This document shows, piece by piece, positions 1 through 9,700 of a stretch of DNA of 64,000 nt. A program made the translations under genes and the position numbers. Source of the DNA: Pseudomonas sp. TMP9 (GTDB lineage Bacteria; Pseudomonadota; Gammaproteobacteria; Pseudomonadales; Pseudomonadaceae); contig NZ_CP149803.1 of NCBI RefSeq assembly GCF_037943105.1, forward strand, positions 3,266,001 through 3,330,000. The letters are read 5' to 3'. Under the pieces are notes generated by a model. That model was not told the DNA's origin, did no database searches, and was given only the letters and a program-made list of their open reading frames with translations. Numbering within the stretch: position 1 is the stretch's first letter; every line of letters begins with the position of its first letter.

Positions 1-119
1 CTGAGGTCCGCGAAGCGCCGCCGTTTTATTACGCCGAGGCTTACCACCAGCAGTACTTGGCGAAAAATCCTGGCGGCTATTGCGGGCTGAGCGGCACCGG
101 GGTGTGCTTACCGGCTTAA
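1..119 (+). CDS. msrA: Peptide-methionine (S)-S-oxide reductase, C-terminal end (partial)
   Basis: The window opens inside this gene. The frame beginning at base 3 reads to a TAA at 117-119 and encodes the C-terminal tail of MsrA. It includes the family segment [20 protein letters not shown] followed by a second cysteine near the end (GTGVCLP). MsrA reduces methionine-S-sulfoxide in oxidised proteins, and the C-terminal cysteines recycle the catalytic cysteine, which lies outside the window. The assignment rests on about 38 residues, but this tail is very characteristic. In other pseudomonads msrA also lies near the acyl-CoA dehydrogenase and CvrA genes found downstream here (from memory). 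Confidence 0.88.
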   Translation, partial: EVREAPPFYYAEAYHQQYLAKNPGGYCGLSGTGVCLPA

Positions 120-158
120 CGTCGCCAGTGGAAACAGGTCGCAAGGGGAACAGCAGAT

Positions 159-356
159 ATGGCGCTCAGCACGCTAAGCAATCAGGTCTCAGTACAGGCA
201 GCCACCCAGGCTTCGGCACTGGCATCGCTGCTGTTGCTGCGCAAGACGCTGGAACTGCAGGCCGCCAGCGGCGGCAGTCTGCTGGCCGCGACCGCGCCAG
301 TAAGCACGCCAAGCAACCCGCCTAATCTAGGCAACCGTATCGACCTGACGGTGTAA
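159..356 (+). CDS. YjfB-like putative motility protein, 65 aa
   Basis: This small protein starts MALSTLSNQVSVQAATQAS and ends NLGNRIDLTV. It matches the plan of the YjfB family: about 60 residues, an N-terminal helix rich in Ser, Gln and Ala, a central LRKTLELQA helix, and a C-terminal tail with Pro, Asn and 'LG'. YjfB proteins are called putative motility proteins, but their biochemical role is unknown. An AAGGGG ribosome binding site lies about 10 bases before the ATG. The gene stands alone between msrA and the convergent rlmJ. Family membership is by pattern recognition only, so the call is moderate. Confidence 0.6.
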   Translation: MALSTLSNQVSVQAATQASALASLLLLRKTLELQAASGGSLLAATAPVSTPSNPPNLGNRIDLTV

Positions 357-428
357 GCGCGCTTGCTGTTTGCTGGGCTAACCCATTCTGCAATACAGGC
401 AAGCGCAGCTGGGCTGCGACTGCAGCGC

Positions 429-1274
429 TTAAACTGACGCTTCTTCAATCAACCAATCCATGCGCCAGCCGCCTTGGGTCTGGCCGAGCAACTGGGCCAA
501 CCACGGCAGAGTTTGCTTGAGCTCATCCTCCAAGCCCCACGGCGGATTGCTGATCACCAAACCAGACCCATTCAGCCGAGTCGGCTCATCAGTGGAGTGC
601 ACATAGAGCTCGATGCGCAGCAGTTTGGGTGCTTTGCTTTTTTGCAGGTCGCTGTAAAAGCGCCGCAGCTGACGCAGGTCTTTAATTGGGTACCAGATCG
701 CCACCACCGCTTGGCGCATACGGCTGATGGCTTCGCTTAGCGACTGCGCGCAGCGTTCCAGCTCATCAACCTGCTCATACGGCGGGTCGATCAGCAGCAG
801 CGCGCGCTTCTCGCGAGTCGGCAGCAAGGCGCGCGGCACATGCCAGCCTTCGCCCAAGTGCACCGCCACGCGGCGGTCGCCGCGCATGTTTTCTTTGAGC
901 AGGCGACCGTCTTCCGGGTGCTTCTCGTTGAGGTGCAGGCGGTCTTGCTCGCGGGTCAACAGACGCGCCAGCTCCGGTGAGCCAGGGTAGTGGCGCAACT
1001 CACCATCAAGGTTCATGGCGCGGATCACTTCCAGATAATCCTGCAGCGCATCCGGCACATCCGTGGCTTGCCACAGCCGGGCGATGCCTTGTAACCATTC
1101 ACCCGTGCGGCTGGCTTGGTCGCCGCGCAGGTCATACAGGCCAATGCCGGCATGGCTGTCGAGGTAAGCAAAGGGCGCTTCTTTGCGTGACAGCAAGGCA
1201 ATTAAACGGCTCAGCACATAGTGTTTCAGCACATCGGCATGGTTGCCGGCATGGAAGGCGTGGCGGTAGTTCAT
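429..1274 (-). CDS. rlmJ: 23S rRNA (adenine(2030)-N(6))-methyltransferase RlmJ
   Basis: RlmJ methylates N6 of A2030 in 23S rRNA using S-adenosylmethionine. The protein (281 aa) begins MNYRHAFHAGNHADVLKHYV, the signature N-terminus of the family. It carries the catalytic DPPY motif in LLIDPPYEQ, a SAM-site segment YLDSHAGIGLYDL, and the C-terminal NPPWGLE segment. Length is normal for the family (about 280). I placed the start at 1274 because the conserved N-terminus begins there and AGGAG sits 8 bases upstream; the frame stays open further upstream without family similarity. The gene is monocistronic and divergent from the nitronate monooxygenase gene. Confidence 0.93.
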   Translation of the reverse strand: MNYRHAFHAGNHADVLKHYVLSRLIALLSRKEAPFAYLDSHAGIGLYDLRGDQASRTGEWLQGIARLWQATDVPDALQDYLEVIRAMNLDGELRHYPGSPELARLLTREQDRLHLNEKHPEDGRLLKENMRGDRRVAVHLGEGWHVPRALLPTREKRALLLIDPPYEQVDELERCAQSLSEAISRMRQAVVAIWYPIKDLRQLRRFYSDLQKSKAPKLLRIELYVHSTDEPTRLNGSGLVISNPPWGLEDELKQTLPWLAQLLGQTQGGWRMDWLIEEASV

Positions 1275-1388
1275 CGGGCAGGCTCCTATGGCCGCGCAGT
1301 CTAACAGGGCAATGAGGCCGCGGCATTTGCCATGCACGGGGCGGGTCCGTACGGTGAGCGCTACTCAACCCGGCTTCGGAGAACTGCC

Positions 1389-2432
1389 ATGCATCTGCAA
1401 GCGCTTTTGGGCATTCAGCTGCCCCTGATCCAAGCCCCAATGGCCGGGGTTCAAGATCACCATCTAGCCGTGGCGGTAAGCAATGCCGGCGCACTCGGCT
1501 CGCTGCCCTGCGCCATGCTCGATGCGGCAGGCTTGCGCGAGCAACTGCAGGCGTTGAGCGGTAAAACCAATAAACCCTACAACCTCAACTTCTTCTGCCA
1601 CACCTCGCCAGCGGTCGATAACGTACGCGATGCCGCTTGGCGCGCGGCGCTGGCGCCTTATTACGCTGAATTGGGCGTCGACCCGGCGAGCATAAGTAAT
1701 GGCCCCGGTCGCCAGCCGTTTAGCGCTGAGATGGCCGAGGTGTTGGCAGCGTTTCGTCCGGCGGTGGTGAGCTTTCACTTTGGCCTGCCCTCGGCCGAGC
1801 TGCTGGCGCGGGTCAAAGCCTGCGGGGCCAAGGTGCTCAGCTCGGCAACCACAGTTGAGGAAGCGCTGTGGCTGCAAGCCAACGGGGCCGATGCGATTAT
1901 TGCCCAAGGGCTTGAGGCTGGCGGCCACCGCGGCATGTTCCTGACCGAGGCGCTAAGCAGCCAGCTCGGCACCTTCGCCCTGCTGCCGCAGATCATTAGA
2001 GCGGTAAACGTTCCGGTCATCGCCGCTGGCGGTATTGCCGATGCTCAAGGCGTGCGCGCAGCTATGGCTCTAGGCGCGGCCGGTGTGCAAATTGGCACGT
2101 CCTACCTGTGTTGCCCAGAAGCCAACACCAGCGCCCTGCATCGCACCGCCTTGTTTAGCCCGGCGGCCCAGCATACGGCGCTGACCAACGTGTTCAGCGG
2201 CCGTCCGGCGCGCGGCATCGTCAACCGGGTGATGCGCGAGCTCGGCCCGATCAGCTCGGCTGCACCGGCTTTTCCGCTGGCTACCGCAGCTATTGCCCCC
2301 TTGCGCAGTCAGGCGGAAAAACAAGGCAATGCAGACTTTTCACCGCTCTGGGCCGGGCAAAATGTCAACGGCTGTAAGGCCATAAGCGCCGCCGAATTAA
2401 CCGCCGAACTGGCCAAAGGTTTCGCCCCGTAG
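1389..2432 (+). CDS. Nitronate monooxygenase (2-nitropropane dioxygenase family)
   Basis: This is an FMN-dependent TIM-barrel enzyme that oxidises alkyl nitronates such as propionate-3-nitronate to carbonyl products. The 347-aa protein shows the class I pattern: LIQAPMAGV at the N-terminus, the substrate-site histidine in EAGGHRGMF, and the FMN phosphate-binding segment AAGGIADAQGVRAAMALGA. The ATG at 1389 has CGGAGAA just upstream and begins at the conserved MHLQALLGIQLPLIQAP. The open frame reaches back to 1332 without support. The TAG stop lies within the first copy of the tandem repeat array, so the repeat fixes the C-terminus. The exact substrate cannot be told from sequence. Confidence 0.88.
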   Translation: MHLQALLGIQLPLIQAPMAGVQDHHLAVAVSNAGALGSLPCAMLDAAGLREQLQALSGKTNKPYNLNFFCHTSPAVDNVRDAAWRAALAPYYAELGVDPASISNGPGRQPFSAEMAEVLAAFRPAVVSFHFGLPSAELLARVKACGAKVLSSATTVEEALWLQANGADAIIAQGLEAGGHRGMFLTEALSSQLGTFALLPQIIRAVNVPVIAAGGIADAQGVRAAMALGAAGVQIGTSYLCCPEANTSALHRTALFSPAAQHTALTNVFSGRPARGIVNRVMRELGPISSAAPAFPLATAAIAPLRSQAEKQGNADFSPLWAGQNVNGCKAISAAELTAELAKGFAP

Positions 2433-2776
2433 CCCGGATAAGACGCGGTACGCGGCGCAATCTGGGAAACACCTGCGGATTGCCTCCCCCGGACTGCGCC
2501 TAGGCTTATCCGGGCTACAGAGCCCTGCCCAATAGGCCGCACCGCCGCAGCCTGCCCGTAGACCGGATAAGGCGCGGTACGCGGCGCAATCCGGGAAACG
2601 CCTGCGGATTGCCTCCCCCGGATTGCGCCTAGGCTTATCCGGGCTACAAAGCCCTGCCCAATAGGCCGCACCGCCGTAGCCTGCCCGTAGCCCGGATAAG
2701 ACGCGGCACGCGGCGCAATCCGAGAAACACCTGCGGATTGCCTCCCCCGGATTGCGCTTAAGCTTATCCGGGCTAC
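2430..2776. repeat. Tandem array of three 129-bp repeat units (palindromic 89-bp core plus 40-bp linker)
   Basis: Three near-identical cores lie at 2430-2518, 2559-2647 and 2688-2776, exactly 129 bp apart. Each core opens with TAGCCCGGATAAG (one base changed in copy 2) and closes with CTTATCCGGGCTAC, so its ends are inverted repeats. The 40-bp linkers at 2519-2558 and 2648-2687 are also almost identical, so the unit is the full 129 bp. The array occupies most of the gap between the nitronate monooxygenase and acyl-CoA dehydrogenase genes. Dispersed palindromes of this type are common in Pseudomonas genomes. The remaining 2777-2875 is the leader of the next gene, with no clear promoter seen. 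Confidence 0.9.
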
Positions 2777-2875
2777 CTCGGTTTGCCCAACGGCCAGCTA
2801 TCACGCTTATTAATAGTGCTGGGAGCCCAGTTCAAGGCTACTTAGACTCGGCCCATTGCAACCGGAGGTATCCCC

Positions 2876-4693
2876 ATGTCCGAGTCCCTGCTCAGTTCCC
2901 GTAACCTGGCTTTCGAGCTTTATGAAGTGTTGGACGCCGAGGGTTTGACCCAGCGCGAACGCTTTGCCGAGCACAGCCGCGACACCTTTGAGGCGGCCAT
3001 CGACACCGCGCGCAGCATCGCGGAAAACCTGTTCGCCCCGCACAACCGTAAAAATGATGAGCACGAGCCGCAGTACATCAACGGCGAAGCGGTGCTGATA
3101 CCTGAGGTCAAGCCGGCAGTGGATGCCTTCCTTGAAGCTGGCTTCCTGAATGCTACGCGTGAGTTCGAGGTGGGCGGTATGCAGCTGCCAAACCTACTCT
3201 CACAAGCGTGCTTTGCGCATTTTCAGTCGGCCAACGCGGCGACCACCTCGTACCCGTTCCTGACCATGGGCGCGGCTAACTTGATCGAGAACTTTGGCAG
3301 CGCGGAACAAAAGCAGCGCTTTTTACAGCCGATGATTGATGGCCGCTTCTTCGGCACCATGGCCCTCACCGAGCCCCATGCAGGCTCGTCGCTGTCGGAT
3401 ATCCGCACCCGCGCCGAACCCGCCGAAGACGGTACTTATCGCCTTAAGGGCAACAAAATTTTTATCTCCGGTGGCGATCACCCACTCAGTGAAAACATCG
3501 TGCACATGGTGCTGGCCAAGCTGCCGGATGCGCCTGCCGGGGTGAAAGGTATTTCACTGTTTATCGTGCCAAAATTTTTAGTCAACGATGACGGCAGCCT
3601 GGGTAAGCGCAATGACGTGGTCTTGGCCGGGCTGTTGCACAAAATGGGCTGGCGCGGCACCACCTCCACTGCGCTGAATTTCGGTGATAACGCGGATTGC
3701 GTCGCCTACTTGGTGGGCAAGCCGCACCATGGCCTGAGCTACATGTTCCAAATGATGAACGAGGCGCGAATCGGCGTTGGCATGGGCGCGGTCATGCTCG
3801 GCTACGCCGGCTACCTGTACTCACTGGACTACGCCCGGCAGCGCCCGCAAGGTCGCCTGCCCGACGGCAAAGACCCGACTTCCAATCAGGTGGCGATCAT
3901 CGAGCATGCCGATGTACGGCGCATGCTGCTGACCCAGAAAGCGTATGTTGAAGGTTCATTCGACCTCGGTCTGTACGCCGCACGGCTGTTCGACGACACC
4001 CAGACACTGCCGACCGAGGCAGAACGCAGCACAGCACTTGAGCTACTCGACCTGCTGACGCCGATCGTTAAATCATGGCCTTCGGAGTTCTGCTTAAAGG
4101 CCAATGATCTGGCTATTCAGATCCTCGGCGGCCACGGCTACACCCGCGATTACCCGGTGGAGCAGTACTACCGCGACAACCGCCTCAACCCGATCCACGA
4201 AGGCACCCATGGCATCCAGTCCCTCGACCTGCTCGGGCGCAAGGTGTCGATGAACGGTGGCGCAGCCCTTAAGCAGCTGCTCAAGCTGATCCACGGCACC
4301 TGCCAACGCGCCGAAGCTCATACCTCGCTGACGACCCTGCGCCAGCCGCTGGAACAATTGCTGGCGCGCCTGCAGACCGTGACCTTAGCCCTACTGGGTG
4401 ATCTGATGAGCGGCAAAATCAACCAAGGCTTGGCTAACTCGGCGCTTTACCTAAAAGTGTTTGGCCACACCGTGATCGGCTGGCGTTGGCTGGAGCAGGC
4501 GATCCGTGCTGAAGAAGGCTTGGCGCGTATCGCTAATAAAGAGGGTAACGCCGCGGACGCTGATTTTTATCAGGGCAAGTTGCAGGCGGCACGTTACTTC
4601 CTGACGTGGGAAGTGCCCAGCTGCCAGCATGACCTAGACATCCTCGAGGCTCGTAACGATACCTGCCTGAGCATGCAGGACGCCTGGTTCTAA
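2876..4693 (+). CDS. Acyl-CoA dehydrogenase (DmdC/FadE-like, with C-terminal extension)
   Basis: This FAD enzyme introduces the alpha,beta double bond in an acyl-CoA during beta-oxidation-type catabolism. The 605-aa protein has the N-terminal helical, central beta and C-terminal helical dehydrogenase domains (roughly residues 40-450), plus an extra helical C-terminal domain typical of the 600-aa subgroup. Visible motifs are ALTEPHAGSSLSDIRTRA (flavin and substrate contact) and GGHGYTRDYPVEQYYRD followed by NPIHEGTHGIQSLDLLGRK, which holds the probable catalytic glutamate. CCGGAGG precedes the ATG. A strong terminator follows, so it is transcribed alone. The acyl specificity (medium-chain, long-chain or methylmercaptopropionyl-CoA) is not decidable here. 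Confidence 0.9.
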   Translation: MSESLLSSRNLAFELYEVLDAEGLTQRERFAEHSRDTFEAAIDTARSIAENLFAPHNRKNDEHEPQYINGEAVLIPEVKPAVDAFLEAGFLNATREFEVGGMQLPNLLSQACFAHFQSANAATTSYPFLTMGAANLIENFGSAEQKQRFLQPMIDGRFFGTMALTEPHAGSSLSDIRTRAEPAEDGTYRLKGNKIFISGGDHPLSENIVHMVLAKLPDAPAGVKGISLFIVPKFLVNDDGSLGKRNDVVLAGLLHKMGWRGTTSTALNFGDNADCVAYLVGKPHHGLSYMFQMMNEARIGVGMGAVMLGYAGYLYSLDYARQRPQGRLPDGKDPTSNQVAIIEHADVRRMLLTQKAYVEGSFDLGLYAARLFDDTQTLPTEAERSTALELLDLLTPIVKSWPSEFCLKANDLAIQILGGHGYTRDYPVEQYYRDNRLNPIHEGTHGIQSLDLLGRKVSMNGGAALKQLLKLIHGTCQRAEAHTSLTTLRQPLEQLLARLQTVTLALLGDLMSGKINQGLANSALYLKVFGHTVIGWRWLEQAIRAEEGLARIANKEGNAADADFYQGKLQAARYFLTWEVPSCQHDLDILEARNDTCLSMQDAWF

Positions 4694-4720
4694 TCTTGCC
4701 ACCCCATACGCAACCCCCGA

Positions 4721-4747
4721 CGCCCCGCTAAATGCGGGGCGTTTTTA
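4721..4747 (+). terminator. Rho-independent terminator after acyl-CoA dehydrogenase
   Basis: A CGCCCCGC / GCGGGGCG stem with an AT-rich loop (TAAAT) is followed by a run of five T. It starts 28 bases after the stop codon of the acyl-CoA dehydrogenase gene. Confidence 0.9.
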
Positions 4748-4916
4748 TAGGGGCAGTGTTTAACGCTGCAAAAAAGCGTGTATGGCAGCTGCCAGCGCAG
4801 CCCACTGGGCCGGGTGCAGATGGCATTTTCTTCAACGACTCACACAGGCAGCGGTTAGAATTGGTGGCACGCGTCCTACCCAATGGCCGCCCACCTACCT
4901 GCCCGGAGATCGCGCC

Positions 4917-6662
4917 TTGGACGCCAGCACCATCAATAATTTGTTTTTGATCGGTGCCATGCTGGTGGCCATGAGCATTCTGGTCAGCGCCTTCGGCTCG
5001 CGTTTCGGCATCCCCATCCTGGTGATTTTTCTGGCAGTCGGCATGCTCGCGGGCACGGACGGGCCAGGCGGCATCATCTTCAACAACTACCCACTGGCCT
5101 ACTTAGTCGGCAATTTGGCGCTGGCCATCATCTTGCTCGATGGCGGCATGCGTACCCGCGTGTCGAGCTTCCGCGTGGCCCTGTGGCCGTCCCTGTCGCT
5201 GGCCACTTTAGGCGTCATGGTGACCGCCGGGCTGACCGGCGTGATGGCGGCTTGGCTGTTCAAACTGAGCTGGATGGAAGGCCTGTTGATCGGGGCCATC
5301 GTCGGCTCCACCGATGCGGCTGCAGTATTCAGCCTGCTCGGCGGCCGCGGGCTGAACGAACGGGTCAGCGCCACCCTAGAAATCGAGTCCGGCAGTAACG
5401 ACCCGATGGCCGTATTCCTCACCGTCACCCTGATCGCCATGCTCGCCAGCGGTCAAGACGGCCTGAGCTGGGGCCTGCTGCTGCAACTGCTGCAGCAGTT
5501 TGGTATCGGCGCCGTGTTCGGCCTGGGAGGTGGCTGGCTGTTACTAAGCCTGGTCAATCGCATGAACCTGGCCAATGGTCTGTACCCACTGTTGGTGGTC
5601 AGCGGTGGGTTGATCATTTTCGCCATCACCAATGCGGTCGGTGGCAGCGGTATTTTAGCGATCTATCTGTGTGGCCTGCTGCTTGGTTATCGGCCGATTC
5701 GCTCGCGTCACGGCATCTTGCATATGCTCGACGGCCTGACATGGCTGGCGCAGATCGGCATGTTTTTGGTCCTCGGGTTGCTGGTCACTCCCCACGAATT
5801 ACTGCCGATTGCATTGCCGGCGTTGATCTTGGCCCTGTGGATGATTCTGTTCGCGCGGCCGCTGTCAGTGTTTCTCGGTCTGCTGCCGTTTCGCAGCTTC
5901 CATGACCGCGAGAAAATCTTCATCGCGTGGGTCGGCTTGCGCGGTGCGGTACCGATTATTCTCGCGGTGTTCCCGTTTATGGCCGGGCTGCCCAATGCTC
6001 AGTTGTTCTTTAACGTGGCGTTCTTTATCGTCCTGGTGTCGCTGTTGCTGCAAGGCACCAGCCTGCCTTGGGCGGCTAAATTGCTGCGCGTCACCGTACC
6101 GTCCGAGCCCGTTCCCGTGTCACGCGCCGGGCTGGACGTTCATCCGACCAGCCAGTGGGAGCTGTTTATCTACCGCTTGGGCGCGGAGAAATGGTGCATC
6201 GGCGCGCCCCTACGCGAGCTGAAAATGCCCGCCGGCACGCGTATTGGCGCGTTGTTTCGTGGCACAGAACTGCTGCACCCCTCTGGCAGTACCACGTTGG
6301 AATCCGGCGATTTGCTCTGTGTCGTGGGCCACGAAAAAGACCTGCCCGCCCTCGGCAAGCTGTTTAGCCAAGCGCCCACACGCGGCCAAGACCTGCGCTT
6401 TTTCGGTGATTTTGTTCTCGAAGGTGATGCTGAACTGGCGGCTATCGCCGCACTTTACGGCCTGAAACTGGAAGGCGCAGAGGGCCAGCTGCACTTAGGA
6501 CGCTTTATCGCCCACAAAATTGGCGGCTCACCGGTGGTCGGTGATCAGGTGGAGTGGCAAGGCCTAACCTGGACCGTGGCGTCAATAGAGGGGAACAAGA
6601 TCCGTAAAGTTGGCGTCAGATTCCCCGAAGGCAGTCGGCCAGGGCCTGGGCTGTTCCTTTAA
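4917..6662 (+). CDS. cvrA: CvrA/NhaP2-type cation:proton antiporter with RCK_C and CorC/HlyC domains
   Basis: This inner-membrane CPA1 antiporter exchanges K+ (or Na+) for H+ and supports cell-volume and pH control. The 581-aa protein has about 12 membrane helices (residues 1-390) with the CPA1 segments [28 protein letters not shown] and [16 protein letters not shown], and [17 protein letters not shown] near the end. A cytosolic RCK_C (TrkA-C) domain follows (about 400-485), then a CorC/HlyC transporter-associated domain ending PGPGLFL. I chose a TTG start at 4917 because it begins at [12 protein letters not shown], where the family starts, and GGAG lies 8 bases upstream. The longer open frame adds unrelated sequence. 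Confidence 0.9.
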   Translation: MDASTINNLFLIGAMLVAMSILVSAFGSRFGIPILVIFLAVGMLAGTDGPGGIIFNNYPLAYLVGNLALAIILLDGGMRTRVSSFRVALWPSLSLATLGVMVTAGLTGVMAAWLFKLSWMEGLLIGAIVGSTDAAAVFSLLGGRGLNERVSATLEIESGSNDPMAVFLTVTLIAMLASGQDGLSWGLLLQLLQQFGIGAVFGLGGGWLLLSLVNRMNLANGLYPLLVVSGGLIIFAITNAVGGSGILAIYLCGLLLGYRPIRSRHGILHMLDGLTWLAQIGMFLVLGLLVTPHELLPIALPALILALWMILFARPLSVFLGLLPFRSFHDREKIFIAWVGLRGAVPIILAVFPFMAGLPNAQLFFNVAFFIVLVSLLLQGTSLPWAAKLLRVTVPSEPVPVSRAGLDVHPTSQWELFIYRLGAEKWCIGAPLRELKMPAGTRIGALFRGTELLHPSGSTTLESGDLLCVVGHEKDLPALGKLFSQAPTRGQDLRFFGDFVLEGDAELAAIAALYGLKLEGAEGQLHLGRFIAHKIGGSPVVGDQVEWQGLTWTVASIEGNKIRKVGVRFPEGSRPGPGLFL

Positions 6663-6769
6663 CCCGCCGGCGCCTCTAACACGCTCTTTCTTTTATCCAG
6701 CCTAACGCCGTTACACCGGGCACATGCGCTTGCCTAAGCGCCTGTTAAACTCAGCGTCTTTTCGAGCCA

Positions 6770-9700
6770 ATGATCATCACTATGTCTTTTCTGCGTACTT
6801 ACCTGACAGTAGTCCTGCTCGGCGCTTGCCTGAGCGCAACACCACTGCATGCCGCCGAGCTGCCGAACAGTGCTGACGTGCAACGTAGCTTGGACAGCCT
6901 TGCCGATCGCAAGCTGCCAGAAGCTGAGCAGCTGAGCATCAAGCAAACGCTAGAAAAAACCTTAGCGCTGCTGGCCGAAAAGACCGACAGCGAAGAGCGT
7001 CAGGCCACGCTGGAAAAGCAGCTGCAACAAGCGCCACGCCTGATCGGTGAAGCGCAGCGCGACTTTGAGCGACTGAAGAAAAGCACCCCCACTCAGGTTC
7101 CTCTGCGCTACGGAAAAAGTGCCCTGCCGCAGCTTGAACAACTACTGGCCGAGCGCAATGCGCAACTCAACGAATGGCAAAAGCAGATCATCGAAGCCAA
7201 CAGCTTGGTGATCACCGCCCAAACCCGCCCTGAACGCGCACAAGCGGAAATCAGCAGCAACCAAACCCGCAGCCAGGAAATTAACAGCATTCTTAAAAGC
7301 GGTCGTGACGCCAGCAAACCGTTGAGCAGCGAACGCCGTGCCCAACTAAATGCTGAGCTGGGCAAACTTGATGCGCAAACCCAACTGCGCCGTCAGGAAC
7401 TGGCCGGCAACAACCTGCTGCAGGACCTCGGCAACAGCCGCCGCAGCCTGCTTGAAGAACGCATCAAGCGCCTCGAACAAGAGCTGCTCGACCTGCAGAA
7501 TCTGATCAACGAAAAACGCCGCAGCCTGTCCGTGCAGACTGTGGCCGAGCAATCGCGTGAAGCCGAGAAAGCGGGCACCGACACCCTGCTGGCGCAAGAA
7601 AGTGCGGTGAACCTGAAGCTGTCCGACTACTTGCTGCGCGCCACCGACCGGCTCAATGAGCTGACTCGCCTGAACCTGCAAACTAAACAACAACTCGACA
7701 GCCTCAACCAGAGCGATCAGGCCCTGGAAGAGCAAATCAGCGTACTGCAGGGCAGCCTGCTGCTCTCACGCATCCTCTATAAGCAGCAGCAAGCGCTGCC
7801 CACGCTGGAGATCGACAGCAGCTTACCTGATCAAATCGCCGACCTGCGCCTCTATCAATTTGAGCTAAACCAGCAGCGTGAGGCCACCAACAACCCCAGC
7901 GCTTATGTTGAGCAATTGCTTAACGCCGCCCCGGACAGCTCAGTGGACAACCTAACGCTGAGCAACGATCTGCTGGGCATCATCGATACACGCCGCGAGC
8001 TGATCGACCGCCTCAACCGCGAGCTGAATGCCCTGCTCAATGAGTCGATCACGCTGCAGCTCAATCAACGTCAGCTAAAAACCACCGCTGAAGCCCTGCG
8101 CGCCACCCTTGATGAGCAGATGTTCTGGATCCCTAGCAACAAACCACTGGACCTGGAATGGTTCAAATCGGTGCCGCGCTTGCTGGAGCGGCAAATCGCT
8201 GAGCTGCCTTGGGGCGCTAACCTGCGCCAGCTGGGGGCTGGGCTAACCGAACGACCGCTGCTGTTTCTGCCGTTGCTGCTGCTGATTGCCCTGCTGCTGT
8301 GGAAGCGCGGCTACCTGTACCGCAAGCTCGGTGAGCTGCACCATGACATCGGACACTTTAAGCGCGACAGTCAGTTGCATACGCCCATGGCGATCATGCT
8401 CAACCTGTTACTGGCACTGCCGGGCACCTTGTTTTTAGCGCTGTGCGGCTTTGCTCTGCAGATGGACGCCCGTGGGCAAAACGTCAACCTCGGTGAAGCG
8501 CTGTTCCAGATGGCTCAGGCCTGGCTGGTGTTCTATACCGCCTACCGCATCCTGGCCGACGGCGGCGTGGCTGAGCTGCATTTTCGCTGGGGGCGGCCAC
8601 AAGCCGCATTCTTACACCGGCAAGTACGCCGTTTAGGTTTAGTGGTAATGGCGCTGGTGGCCGTGGTGACGGTGGCTAAACATCAACCGGCCGCTCTCGG
8701 TGATGATGTTATCGGCCTAACGGTGGTGCTTAGCTGCTATGGCCTGATGGTTTGGCTGCTGCACAAACTGCTGCTCAGCGGTCCGGCACGCGAACATGCC
8801 TCGGCTTTTCGCATGCTCATCGGCATCGCCCTCAGCCTGCTGCCATTGGCGCTGATCATCGCGGTCGGCTTCGGCTATTACTACACCGCGCTGAAACTCA
8901 GTGACCGCCTGATCACCACCCTCTACCTGCTAATGATCTGGCTGATCGTCGAAGCCACCTTCGTCCGCGGCCTTTCGGTGGCAGCGCGGCGCTTGGCCTA
9001 TCAACGTGCGATGAGCAAGCGCCAAGCACAGAGCAAAGAAGGCGTCGAGGGCACAGACGCCGTCATTGAGGAGCCGACCCTGGATATTGAGCAGGTCAAC
9101 CAGCAATCACTGCGGCTGATTCGCCTGGCCCTGCTTGGCACCTTTGTCGCTGGCTTGTATTGGGTCTGGGCAGACCTGATTTCGGTGTTCGCCTACCTCG
9201 ACAATATTGCCCTCTATGAATACAGCAGCGGCAGCGGTGATGCCGCGACCCTGGTGCCCATCAGCCTCAGCGATGTGCTGGGTGCGCTGGTGATTATCGG
9301 CATCACGGTGGCGCTGGGGCGCAACCTGCCCGGCTTGCTAGAAGTGTTGGTGTTGTCACGACTCAAGCTGGCTCAAGGCAGCGCCTACGCCACCACCACC
9401 TTGCTGTCTTACGCCATTGTCGGCATTGGCTTTGTTATCACCCTGTCGACCCTTGGCGTCAGCTGGGACAAGCTGCAATGGTTGGTGGCGGCGCTGTCAG
9501 TGGGTCTGGGCTTCGGTTTGCAGGAGATTTTTGCCAACTTTATCTCCGGTCTGATCATCCTGTTCGAGCGCCCGGTGCGCATCGGCGATGTGGTGACTAT
9601 CGGCAACCTGTCCGGCACTGTCAGTAAGATCCGTATTCGCGCCACTACTATCACTGATTTCGACCGCAAAGAAATCATCGTGCCGAACAAGACCTTCGTC

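Noticed and set aside
2430-2776. Possible CRISPR array
   Set aside because: The units are 129 bp apart, and the linkers between cores are nearly identical to each other rather than unique spacers. No cas gene is present.
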